From: Candidatus Binatia bacterium
Lineage (GTDB): Bacteria; Eisenbacteria; RBG-16-71-46; SZUA-252
Reading direction: 5' to 3'
DNA: 64,000 nt
NCBI GenBank assembly: GCA_035631035.1
Contig: DASQJL010000073.1
Location: forward strand, 1-64,000
Numbering within the stretch: position 1 is the first letter of the stretch; every line of letters begins with the position of its first letter. Shown here piece after piece: positions 33,908-41,910 of the stretch. The notes beneath the pieces were generated by a model. It was not told where the DNA came from and searched no databases. It saw nothing but the letters and a program-made list of their open reading frames with translations. A program made the position numbers and the translations under genes.

Positions 33908-36187
33908 TCAACGCACCAGCACCAGACGCCGCACCAGCTCGCGTCCCGCCGCGCGGAGCCGGTAGAAGTAGATCCCCGCGGCCGCGGGGCGTCCGGCCTC
34001 GTCGCGACCGTCCCAGCGGATCAGGTACTGCCGCGCGGTCGCCTGATCGGAATCGACCAGCGTTTTGACCAGGCGCCCCCGCGCGTCGAAGACGCGCAGG
34101 TCGGCCGCCACCGGGGCGCCGCTGCCCGCGAGCGTGAACGGGATGTCGGTCGCGCGGAGGAACGGATTGGGGCGGTTCTGCCCCAGCACGACGCCCGCCG
34201 CCGAGGGCGGTATCGCCACGTCGGTGGTCGCGCCGGTCGTGAAGCGGAACGGCTCGCGCGCGCTTCGCCCATGGCTCAGGGCATCGGTGGCCACGACGCT
34301 CCATTCGTAGGTGGTGCTCGGGCCGAGGTAGTTCGCCACCTGGGCCGAGCTGTCGGTCGTGGTCTTGCTGAAGACCACCTGGTTCGTCGTGAGATTGCGA
34401 AGGGTCACGGTATAGGTCAACGCCTCGTTCTGCGGATCGGTGGTGCTCCGCCAGCGCAGGGTCAAAGGCGTCGTGGTCACGGTCGTGTTGTTCGACGGAA
34501 GCAGGAGATTGAACGGGCGGGGAAAGACGGGCGCGCCCAGGGACGAGGACCAGATCGCGGCCTGGACGTTGATCCGGCCCCACCCGTAGATGCTGTCGGG
34601 GATGTTGGCGCGGTCCGCCGTTGTCATCAGGGCCTGACGAACCTGGGCGACGGTCCACTCGGGGTGCGCCTCGCGCACCAGCGCCGCGGAGCCTGCGACG
34701 AGCGGCGTCGAGAGCGACGTGCCATTCGCCTGCGCGATGGCGACGTTGTTGCTAGCGACCGCCCAGTAGGTGCCTACGCCCTGGGCCACCACCTCCGGCT
34801 TGATCCGGCCGTCCGAGGTGTTCCCGCGGCTGGAGAAGCTGGCGATGCCGTTGTTCGTGTCTACCGCCCCGCACGAGAGGATGCTGTCGGCATCGGCAGG
34901 GCTGTCGAGGGTGCGTCCGCCGGGTCCGGAGTTCCCCATGGCGTTGGCCACGACGATGCCGCGACGGGCCGCGAGGATGGCCGCCTGCGCCACGATGGTC
35001 GTATGCCCATTCAGGTCGTTCCAGGTGTAGTCCGTCTGCCCCGGGTCGAAATCGAGATACGCCAGCGACGACGAGATTACGTCCACACCCAGCGAGTCGG
35101 CCCATTCCGCCGCCGCAGCCCAGTTGTCCTCCTCGGCATGCGTCTCGGTGGGGACGTACTCGGTCTTCGCGAGCGCGAACGTCGCGTTGTACGCGGGGCC
35201 AATCAGGTTATTGATCCAGTACCCTCCCGCCACCGCCCACGTGCCGGTCCCGTGGTCCCACTGTCCCGAGGCGTCCGGCGGGATCTGGTTGGCGGTTTCG
35301 CTGTCCTCCCAGACGAAGTCCCACTCGGCGATCCGCTTGAGCTGGATCGTCGCCGTGTGGCTCTTGTTGAAGCCGGTGTCGAACATCGCGAGGATCACGC
35401 TGGCGCCGCTGTATCCGGAATCGTGAACGGCGGGAACGTTGATGCTGGTGAGCTGGGTGATTGACGGGCCGTAGCCGGTCGAGGGCGGCTTGTTCAGGGC
35501 CGAGGCGCGAGCCGCGCCGGGAGCCGGGGCCGCCCCGTGCTCATCCGTGCTCGGCGCGCCCTCGATGGCTGGCCCTTCCGAGACCGGCGTTATGGGCCGG
35601 GAATACTGAAGCGGCAGGATCGCGCGCACGAACGGAAGGGTCGCGATCCGGCGCGCCTCCCCGTCGTTGGCCATCACGCTCACCGCGTTCATCCACTTGG
35701 AGACGTGCCGCACGCCCGCCCCCGTCGCGGCGACGGCTTCGACGTAGCGAGCCGGCACCGGGACGTCGTCGAAATCGGGCGCGTACTGGCCCCCCTGCTC
35801 TTTCGCGCGGCGGGCCCGCGCGCGCTCGGTGAGCCGCGCTCCGGCGTCGCGCACGGCCGCGCCGAACGAGCGCTCGTCGAACACTGCCTTGTCGGTGAAT
35901 ACGACCCAGAGCGCGGTGCGCCCCTCGGCGGCGATCCGTGCGACCGCCGACGCGCTGAGCACCGGCTGCATGCGCGGCGCGGGGGGCGTGAAGCGGGAGC
36001 TCCGCTCGAGAGCCTCGGCGCGCGCCGCCTTCGACCGCGCGTCGGGCGCGGGGGCCGGGGCAGCGGAAGCAGCGGAGGCGAGCGGCGAGATCCCCAGAAG
36101 GAGCAGGGCGAGACCGCCGAGAGCGGCTCGGGAACGTCGGATCGCAGGACAGAGGAGCCCGCGGTGCGAGGCGAGATGAAGATCCAT
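33908..36187 (-). CDS. Secreted subtilisin-like serine protease (S8) with FlgD-like C-terminal sorting domain
   Basis: 759 residues from the ATG at 36187 (GGGAG ten bases upstream); an ATG at 36196 is also in frame. Signal peptide to about 41 (SAASA). Propeptide-like region 70-235. S8 triad: D270 (VILAMFDTG), H312 (WDHGTGT), S491 (NGTSLSTPLVAG), with oxyanion N419. The motif around His is HGTGTWAVAGG rather than HGTHVAG. A fibronectin-type segment (about 530-660) and a FlgD-like beta domain (about 665-759: QNRPNPFLRATDIPF, GRLVKTLV, IRWDGRDEAGR, AGIYFYRL) follow; the latter is the tail usually linked to type-IX-like sorting. It lies 22 bases after the EF-G-like gene. Confidence 0.93.
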   Translation of the reverse strand: MDLHLASHRGLLCPAIRRSRAALGGLALLLLGISPLASAASAAPAPAPDARSKAARAEALERSSRFTPPAPRMQPVLSASAVARIAAEGRTALWVVFTDKAVFDERSFGAAVRDAGARLTERARARRAKEQGGQYAPDFDDVPVPARYVEAVAATGAGVRHVSKWMNAVSVMANDGEARRIATLPFVRAILPLQYSRPITPVSEGPAIEGAPSTDEHGAAPAPGAARASALNKPPSTGYGPSITQLTSINVPAVHDSGYSGASVILAMFDTGFNKSHTATIQLKRIAEWDFVWEDSETANQIPPDASGQWDHGTGTWAVAGGYWINNLIGPAYNATFALAKTEYVPTETHAEEDNWAAAAEWADSLGVDVISSSLAYLDFDPGQTDYTWNDLNGHTTIVAQAAILAARRGIVVANAMGNSGPGGRTLDSPADADSILSCGAVDTNNGIASFSSRGNTSDGRIKPEVVAQGVGTYWAVASNNVAIAQANGTSLSTPLVAGSAALVREAHPEWTVAQVRQALMTTADRANIPDSIYGWGRINVQAAIWSSSLGAPVFPRPFNLLLPSNNTTVTTTPLTLRWRSTTDPQNEALTYTVTLRNLTTNQVVFSKTTTDSSAQVANYLGPSTTYEWSVVATDALSHGRSAREPFRFTTGATTDVAIPPSAAGVVLGQNRPNPFLRATDIPFTLAGSGAPVAADLRVFDARGRLVKTLVDSDQATARQYLIRWDGRDEAGRPAAAGIYFYRLRAAGRELVRRLVLVR

Positions 36188-36209
36188 GGGTGTCATACTC
36201 CCTGGCCGG

Positions 36210-38300
36210 CTAGGCGGAGGCCATCGCTTCCTTGTCGGCCTTGGCCTGCGCGATGACCTTGTCGGCCAGCTCGCGCGGCACTTCCTCGTAGTGGCTGAAC
36301 TTGGTGTGGAACGAAGCGCGCCCCTGGGTGAGGGAGCGCAGGTGCGTCGAGTACTTGTACAGCTCGGCCTGCGGCACGTGCGCCCGGATCTGGTCGTAGC
36401 GCGACTCCGAGTCCATGCCGAGGATCTTCCCCCGTTTGGATGACAGATCGCCCGTGACGGCGCCGACGAAATCCTTGGGCACGCGCACAACGATCTCCAC
36501 GATCGGCTCGAGCAGCACGGGGCCGGCCTCCCGCACCCCCTCCCGGAAGGCGAGCGCGCCGGCGATCTTGAACGCCATTTCCGACGAATCCACCGTGTGG
36601 TAGGAGCCGTCGTAGAGCGCGGCGCGGAAGTCCACGACCGGGTAGCCGGCCAGCACCCCCTCGTGCATCGCCTCGACGATCCCCTTCTCCACGGCGGGGA
36701 TGAAGTTGCGCGGGACGGAGCCGCCCACGATCTCGTCCACGAACTCGAACCCGCTCCCGGATTTCAACGGCTCGAAGCGGACGTGGACGTCCCCGAACTG
36801 GCCGCGGCCGCCCGTCTGCTTCTTGTGCCGCCCCTGCTTGCTGACCGATTTCCGGATGGTCTCGCGGTAGGGAATCCGCGGCTTCGCCGTCTCGACGTGC
36901 ACGCCGAAGCGGCGCGTCAGCTTCTCGAGGAGCACGTCGATGTGGAGGTCGCCCAGCCCCGAAAGGACCGTCTGGTGCAGGTCGCCCTCGACGCGGACGT
37001 GGATGGTCGGGTCTTCCTCGCGCAGCTTGTGGAGGCCCGAGCCCATCTTCTCCTCTTCCCCTTTGTGCTTGGGCGCGATCGCGACCTCGTTGGTCGCGCC
37101 GGGAAACGGGACGGGCGCGAGCACGATGGGATGGTTCTTGTCGCACAGGGTCTGGCCGGTGTGCGTCTCGCGCAGCTTCACCGCCGCCCCGATGTCGCCC
37201 GCGGGGAGGGTGGCCGCGTCCTTCCGGTCCTTGCCCACGATGGTGAAGAGCTGCCCGATCTTCTCCGCGCGCTGTGCGCTGGAATTCCAGACTTCCTTCC
37301 CCGGCGCCAGCGTCCCCGAGAAGACGCGGATCATCGAGAGGTCGCCGGCGTGGCTCTCGCTGCTCGTCTTGAAGACGATCGCGGCGAGATGCCCGGCGGC
37401 GTCGGCAGGGAACTCGACCTTGTCGGCGCTGCCCGGTTTCGTCCCCACCACGGGGCCGCAGTCGGACGGCGAGGGCATCAGGTCCACGATGGTGTCGAGC
37501 GCGAAATCGATCCCGTGCATCGGATAGGCGGCGACCGGTACCGCCGGCACGAACGAGCGCGCGCAGACCCCCTCACGGAGTCCCTTGTGGATCTCCTCGA
37601 CGGAGAGCTCCTCGCCGCCGAGGAACTTCTCGAGCAGCGTGTCGTCGGCCTCGGCCGCGGCGTCCACGAGAGCGGAGCGCGCCTGGCCGATCTCGGCCTC
37701 CATCTCCGCGGGGACGGGGCCTTCCTTGGAGGAGCCGTCCTTCTCGAAGAAGAACGCCTTGTGCGACGCGAGGTCCACGATGCCACGGAACGACTCCGCC
37801 TGTCCGATCGGCCACGCCACCGCGACGAAGCGCTTTCCCAGGCGCTCGGTCGCGCGCGCGAGCGCGCCCGCGAAGTTGGCGTGCTCCTTCTCCATCTGCG
37901 TGATGACCGCCAGCGTCGCGCACCCGCGATCTTCGATCTTCTCCCACACCGCCTCGGTCCCGGCCTCGACGCCCGCCGGGGCCTTGAGGCAGAGGATCAC
38001 GCCGTCGGCCGCGCGCAGTCCCGCAACGAGATCACCCGCGAAGTCGGCGTAGCCCGGCGTATCGATGAGGTTGATCTTGTGGTTGCGCCATTCGATGGGC
38101 GCGACGCCCAGGCTGAGCGAGATCTTGCGATGGGTCTCCTCCGCCGTGAAGTCGAGCGCGGTGGTCCCGTCTTCGACCCGGCCATGCCGCGTCGTGACTT
38201 TGGTGCGCCAGAGGAAGGCTTCGGCGAGGGAGGTTTTTCCGGTGCCGTGCTGCGAGGCGAGTGCGACGTTACGGATCTGGCTCGTTTGGAACTCTTTCAA
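36210..38300 (-). CDS. EF-G-like translational GTPase (FusA2 type) with altered G motifs
   Basis: 696 residues; TTG start at 38300, with GGGGGG upstream. Domain order matches EF-G: GTPase (1-270), domain II, then III-V (QGRHKKQTGGRGQFGDVHV; RGKILGMDSE). Walker A is QHGTGKTS (17-24) instead of the usual HxDAGKTT. Switch II reads DTPGYADF, so the catalytic His of EF-G is Tyr, as in the EF-G-like paralogue family. The base-recognition motif NKxD is replaced by TQME (134-137). Translocase activity is doubtful; a ribosome-associated or regulatory role is more likely. A separate true EF-G must exist elsewhere. Confidence 0.9.
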   Translation of the reverse strand: MKEFQTSQIRNVALASQHGTGKTSLAEAFLWRTKVTTRHGRVEDGTTALDFTAEETHRKISLSLGVAPIEWRNHKINLIDTPGYADFAGDLVAGLRAADGVILCLKAPAGVEAGTEAVWEKIEDRGCATLAVITQMEKEHANFAGALARATERLGKRFVAVAWPIGQAESFRGIVDLASHKAFFFEKDGSSKEGPVPAEMEAEIGQARSALVDAAAEADDTLLEKFLGGEELSVEEIHKGLREGVCARSFVPAVPVAAYPMHGIDFALDTIVDLMPSPSDCGPVVGTKPGSADKVEFPADAAGHLAAIVFKTSSESHAGDLSMIRVFSGTLAPGKEVWNSSAQRAEKIGQLFTIVGKDRKDAATLPAGDIGAAVKLRETHTGQTLCDKNHPIVLAPVPFPGATNEVAIAPKHKGEEEKMGSGLHKLREEDPTIHVRVEGDLHQTVLSGLGDLHIDVLLEKLTRRFGVHVETAKPRIPYRETIRKSVSKQGRHKKQTGGRGQFGDVHVRFEPLKSGSGFEFVDEIVGGSVPRNFIPAVEKGIVEAMHEGVLAGYPVVDFRAALYDGSYHTVDSSEMAFKIAGALAFREGVREAGPVLLEPIVEIVVRVPKDFVGAVTGDLSSKRGKILGMDSESRYDQIRAHVPQAELYKYSTHLRSLTQGRASFHTKFSHYEEVPRELADKVIAQAKADKEAMASA

Positions 38301-38340
38301 GGGAGCCCCCCTGGTTCCGGTCCCTCCGGAACCGATGGTA

Positions 38341-38346
38341 ATTATA
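38341..38346 (-). promoter_or_regulatory. Candidate -10 box of the EF-G-like gene
   Basis: A perfect TATAAT on the minus strand lies 41 bases before the TTG start. No good TTGACA is found at 16-18 bases; GGGACA occurs 20 bases upstream. It stands out in this GC-rich setting. Confidence 0.45.
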
Positions 38347-38390
38347 AGCGGCTAATGTAGATAGCTTGTCCCGGAATGGTACCACACTCG

Positions 38391-38437
38391 AGGGGGGAAA
38401 AGAAAGCGGCGAGGCGGTGAGAAGCACCGCCTCGCCG
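38391..38437 (-). terminator. Rho-independent terminator of the PEP-CTERM gene
   Basis: A perfect 13-bp stem (CGGCGAGGCGGTG, loop of five, CACCGCCTCGCCG at 38407-38437) starts 26 bases after the stop codon and is followed on the minus strand by CTTTCTTTTCC. This is the clearest terminator in the window. Confidence 0.85.
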
Positions 38438-38462
38438 GGGAGTACCGACTTTGCTTTCGAGC

Positions 38463-39248
38463 TTACTTCTTGCGCATCCGGGTCGCGGCCAGACCAAGGA
38501 GTCCGGTTCCGAGGATCATGACCGTGCTGGGCTCGGGAAGCGACGGCGGAGGAGGAGCCGTGCCAAGAGCGGCCGACCACTCTTCGAAACCATCGTCGGA
38601 GGTGAGGTCAGCTTCCATTCCCGTCGTAGCGCCCATCTGGGTGTAGAAGTAGATCTGATCCGTGGAGCTGGCACCGGCGAAGTACGACGTCGGGATGAGC
38701 ACCTGAGCATCGTCGCCACCGCTACCGGTGTTGAGATTGTAGTTCAAGTACACCGTCTGATCGGTCGTGCCATCCAGGTTGTACCGGAGCACGCCACCCG
38801 CGCTCACCACGTCCGTCGTCGACGTGAGCGAACCGGAGCCCGCCAGCGTGTAGATCTTCAGCTGGTCGAGCGAGAGGTACTGCTTGCCATCCGTAGCGAC
38901 CTCGTTGATGTCGACGCTGAACTGGTAGTAGTTCACGCCGCCAACGTTGATCACCGCGAGCTGGCCCAGCGTGACGCTGTGGGTCCAGATGCCGCCCACG
39001 TCGTCATACGTTGCATTCGCGTTGCCGTCCGTGTTCAACCCCTCTTCGGTCGGGGAGTTGTGGAGACGGAGGAACGGATTGTACACGCCCGTGCCGGTCG
39101 GATCCGTGCTCAGCTGAGTCCAGATCGTTCCGTCGGCGGACGTCGCAGTCGCGTCCTGAGTGGTGAGATCGATCGGCGGAAACGCGAACGCCGCCGACGC
39201 GCCGAGGAGTAGCCCCGCGGCGCCGAGGAAGAGCACCTTACGAATCAT
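38463..39248 (-). CDS. Secreted PEP-CTERM protein
   Basis: 261 residues from the ATG at 39248, preceded by AGGGGG; a longer frame starts at 39269. Signal peptide ends about AFA residue 22. The mature part is Gly/Thr/Asp-rich and beta-like (VNYYQFSVDINEV, QTVYLNYNLNTG), without Cys. The C-terminus is a complete PEP-CTERM tail: PEPSTVMILGTGLLGLAATRMRKK, i.e. PEP motif, hydrophobic helix and basic end, which exosortase cleaves in known systems. No exosortase is encoded here. The codon and base use is less GC-extreme than neighbours. It has its own promoter and terminator, so it is a monocistron. Confidence 0.92.
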   Translation of the reverse strand: MIRKVLFLGAAGLLLGASAAFAFPPIDLTTQDATATSADGTIWTQLSTDPTGTGVYNPFLRLHNSPTEEGLNTDGNANATYDDVGGIWTHSVTLGQLAVINVGGVNYYQFSVDINEVATDGKQYLSLDQLKIYTLAGSGSLTSTTDVVSAGGVLRYNLDGTTDQTVYLNYNLNTGSGGDDAQVLIPTSYFAGASSTDQIYFYTQMGATTGMEADLTSDDGFEEWSAALGTAPPPPSLPEPSTVMILGTGLLGLAATRMRKK

Positions 39249-39373
39249 TCGGTAACCCCCTAGATGCATTGCGCGAACAGTCGGGGATGAATGCCCACGC
39301 CACCGGACTTAACGCCGCACTCCCGGTACAACCCCCCCAGGCCGGGAAAGTGGCGCTGGAAAAAACCGCTTAC

Positions 39374-39401
39374 ACCTGAGCAAACAGATTGTAGCAGGTG
39401 A
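39374..39401. repeat. Inverted repeat spanning the PEP-CTERM promoter -10
   Basis: CACCTG (39374-39379) and CAGGTG (39396-39401) are perfect inverted halves 16 bases apart, enclosing the -10 box. The placement suits an operator, but six-base arms can occur by chance. Confidence 0.35.
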
Positions 39402-39417
39402 CACCGTGCGAATCAAC
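39389..39417 (-). promoter_or_regulatory. Sigma70-type promoter of the PEP-CTERM gene
   Basis: TTGATT (39412-39417), a 17-base spacer and TACAAT (39389-39394) on the minus strand give 9 of 12 consensus bases with ideal spacing, in a locally AT-richer region. The start would be near 39382, giving a leader of about 130 bases. Confidence 0.7.
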
Positions 39418-39482
39418 TGCAAAATTCACGGACCGTTTGGATTGCACTACCCAATGAGGATAGTCAGGCAGGCCCGACGTGT

Positions 39483-41009
39483 CTAGCGCATTAGGGCGTC
39501 TTTTTGCTGTCGGACCTCTGCCAGCGCCGGCGAATTGGGGAAATTCTCCAGGAACAGCTGAAGATATCCCGCCGCCCGGTCCCGCTGCCCGTTGGCCGCC
39601 GCGACGCGGGCACCATCCACAAGTGCTTGGGCCGTATAGGGATTACGCGGATGGTGTGCAGCCATGTCATCCACGGCGGCCAACGCCTTGTCCCATTGTT
39701 TGAGGACCAGGTGCCCCCGGATGATGTTGTACCGGCACAGGGGGGCGAAGACGGAGGTTGAATCGGTGACGATCATGCTCTCGTAGACCGTGATTGCGCG
39801 AGCGAGTGCGGCGGCGGCCGCCGCCTGATCCCCACGCGCCGCGTAACGCGTCGCGATCGTGATCGGCGCCTCCACCGCGGCCTGAGTGCGCGGATATTTC
39901 ACGGGAATCGACTCCAGCGTCGCTTTCGCCTGGTCCCATGCGCCGGTCTGCTCCTCGAGCATCGCCTCCCGAAAGAGCGCGGCGGGTGCCACGTCCAGAT
40001 TGCGCGGGTAGAGGGCGACGACTTCGCGATAGGTGGCCAGCGCGGCAGGGAACTGCTTGTTCCCCTCACGGTACACGGCCGCGTCGAACAGCGCCCGCGG
40101 CGCGAGGTTGTGCTTCGGAAACTCACGCGCAAACGCGTCGAGCATGGCAATCCCACGAGGATCGGTCGGGTGCGACATGAGCTCGATCTTGGCGCGCGAA
40201 TAGCGCAGCTCCGGCGTGAGCGCCTTGAGATCCGGATGCGCGGCCACCAACTTCTCGAGGGCGGTCACCTGCTCCAAGGCGTCGGGCGATCGCCGGAGCT
40301 CGAGATCGGTGCGTACGATCCGCGCGCGGATGAGGGCTTCGAGCATCGGCTCGCGTGGCTTCTCGAGAAGACCTTTGAAATAGCCGTTGCCATAGTCCAG
40401 CTCTCGTTGCGCGCCCGCCTCGTCGCCACGTTCCCGCCGCAGCTGCGCCATGAGCTCGGGCACACCCAGGATTTCGTCCTCCTGCGATGTCCCCTTGGGC
40501 GGCGGCACGGGCTCGTAGCGGCGGAGCATCGCCCGCATCCGCTCCACGGCTTCGTTGGTGCGGCCCAACGCGCGGAGCGTCCCGGCCGCGACGAAGTCCG
40601 CCTGGCGCAGCGTCATCGTGTCGCCTTCGGCGTGCTGCTCCATCCAACGCCCATCTTCGAGCGCGAGGTCCGGACGGTTCGCCATCGAGGCGAATCGCGC
40701 GGCCTGCGTCTGCGCCGCGGCCACGAGCTGAAGCGCTTCCCGTCCGATCCGCTTCTCCCGGTCGCTTCCCCGCAGGAATGGAGGGTGGGCGGCATCGCGC
40801 ACGCGTAGATAGTCCCCGCGGAGACGAAGAAGGCCCACGGAGTCGGGATGGCTTCTCCCCAGAAACGCCTCGGTCTCCGCTTTCTTCGCCTGGTAGATCG
40901 CCTGCTCGACACGGTACCGCTCGGCACGGCGGTCGGCCGTGCCGCACCCCGCCGCGATGACCGCCGTTGTGAGGAGCAGCAGGAGACGGACGTCCGCGCG
41001 GGTCGTCAT
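39483..41009 (-). CDS. TPR-repeat lipoprotein
   Basis: 508 residues. Lipoprotein signal with lipobox VIAAGC (Cys22), then helical TPR-type repeats throughout (ALATYREVVALYPRNLDVAPAAL, WDKALAAVDDMAAHHPRNPYTAQAL). Likely faces the periplasm, anchored to a membrane. The ATG overlaps the stop of the upstream multi-pass membrane protein (ATGA), so the two probably act together. TPR lipoproteins often scaffold envelope assemblies; no specific partner can be named. Confidence 0.85.
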   Translation of the reverse strand: MTTRADVRLLLLLTTAVIAAGCGTADRRAERYRVEQAIYQAKKAETEAFLGRSHPDSVGLLRLRGDYLRVRDAAHPPFLRGSDREKRIGREALQLVAAAQTQAARFASMANRPDLALEDGRWMEQHAEGDTMTLRQADFVAAGTLRALGRTNEAVERMRAMLRRYEPVPPPKGTSQEDEILGVPELMAQLRRERGDEAGAQRELDYGNGYFKGLLEKPREPMLEALIRARIVRTDLELRRSPDALEQVTALEKLVAAHPDLKALTPELRYSRAKIELMSHPTDPRGIAMLDAFAREFPKHNLAPRALFDAAVYREGNKQFPAALATYREVVALYPRNLDVAPAALFREAMLEEQTGAWDQAKATLESIPVKYPRTQAAVEAPITIATRYAARGDQAAAAAALARAITVYESMIVTDSTSVFAPLCRYNIIRGHLVLKQWDKALAAVDDMAAHHPRNPYTAQALVDGARVAAANGQRDRAAGYLQLFLENFPNSPALAEVRQQKDALMR

Positions 41010-41857
41010 GACGCCTCCGCCTGGCGGGCCTGGTAGAAGCGCGCCGCCGCGCTATAGATGAAGAAGGTCGCGAGCATGCTGAGGATGGCATAGAGGCCGA
41101 TCAGCACGCCGATGATCTCGGGGCGGATCTGGGTCACGAGAAACGACCCCATCACTTGTAGAACGAGCAGGATCGCCGCGGCGGGAAGCGAGAGCCCGAT
41201 CACCACGAGGAAGGTCGGGAAGAAGTTCGCGAGCCCCTCCCGAAGTCCCCCGCCGAACGCGCTCCCGAAGCCCCGCCCCGGCTGCACTGCCGTCACGGGG
41301 ATGTAGACGAAGAGGCTCCAGATCGCATACCCGACCAGCATTCCGAGAACGGTGACGCCCATCGAGCTGGCGAAACCGCTGCGCAGGACGGCCCGAATGG
41401 CCTTCAGCACCGCCGGCTGGTTGAGGACGAATTGCCATCCCAGGATCAGCGCCTCGCACAGCACGGCCGCGACCAGCACGGCGAAGAACGCCTGCTTGAG
41501 CCGCGCACCCGTCGCCGTCGCGGGGAACGCCGCCGGATCGATCGGCCGCAGCACCCGGATCAGGGCCAGCGGGATCAGCACGCTCCCCGCGAACGCATAG
41601 AGCACGGCCTCGACGTTGGTCATCAGCGTCGGCAGGAAGGCGTAGAAGATGGGGTAGTGGAGCACCCGGTCGCCGGTCATGCGGTTGGCGAGCCATCCGG
41701 CGGAGGCCATGCCCCACGCCGTGCCCAGGTTCATCGCGAGGAACAGGACGACCAGCTCCGCCGCGAGGATCCAGGCGAAGGGAGCGAATTCGTGAAAACG
41801 GAAACTGCCGAGCGCCTCCAGCGCCGCGGCGCGTATCGTGCGGGTGTCGCGCGCCAT
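41006..41857 (-). CDS. Multi-pass inner-membrane protein of unknown function
   Basis: 283 residues with about six hydrophobic segments (about 26-48, 70-100, 121-145, 165-188, 212-240, 245-270). The N-terminus is amphipathic (RTIRAAALEALGSFRFHEF), and a Gly-rich loop FGSAFGGGLREGLANF precedes the last helices. No transporter motif was recognised. It forms a two-gene unit with the TPR lipoprotein and is divergent from the FHA phosphatase gene across only 53 bases. Confidence 0.8.
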   Translation of the reverse strand: MARDTRTIRAAALEALGSFRFHEFAPFAWILAAELVVLFLAMNLGTAWGMASAGWLANRMTGDRVLHYPIFYAFLPTLMTNVEAVLYAFAGSVLIPLALIRVLRPIDPAAFPATATGARLKQAFFAVLVAAVLCEALILGWQFVLNQPAVLKAIRAVLRSGFASSMGVTVLGMLVGYAIWSLFVYIPVTAVQPGRGFGSAFGGGLREGLANFFPTFLVVIGLSLPAAAILLVLQVMGSFLVTQIRPEIIGVLIGLYAILSMLATFFIYSAAARFYQARQAEAS

Positions 41858-41910
41858 ATTCCTCCCGATCCGTGTTGATTCCGAGGGGTGAAGGCTGGAG
41901 ACTACCGCGC

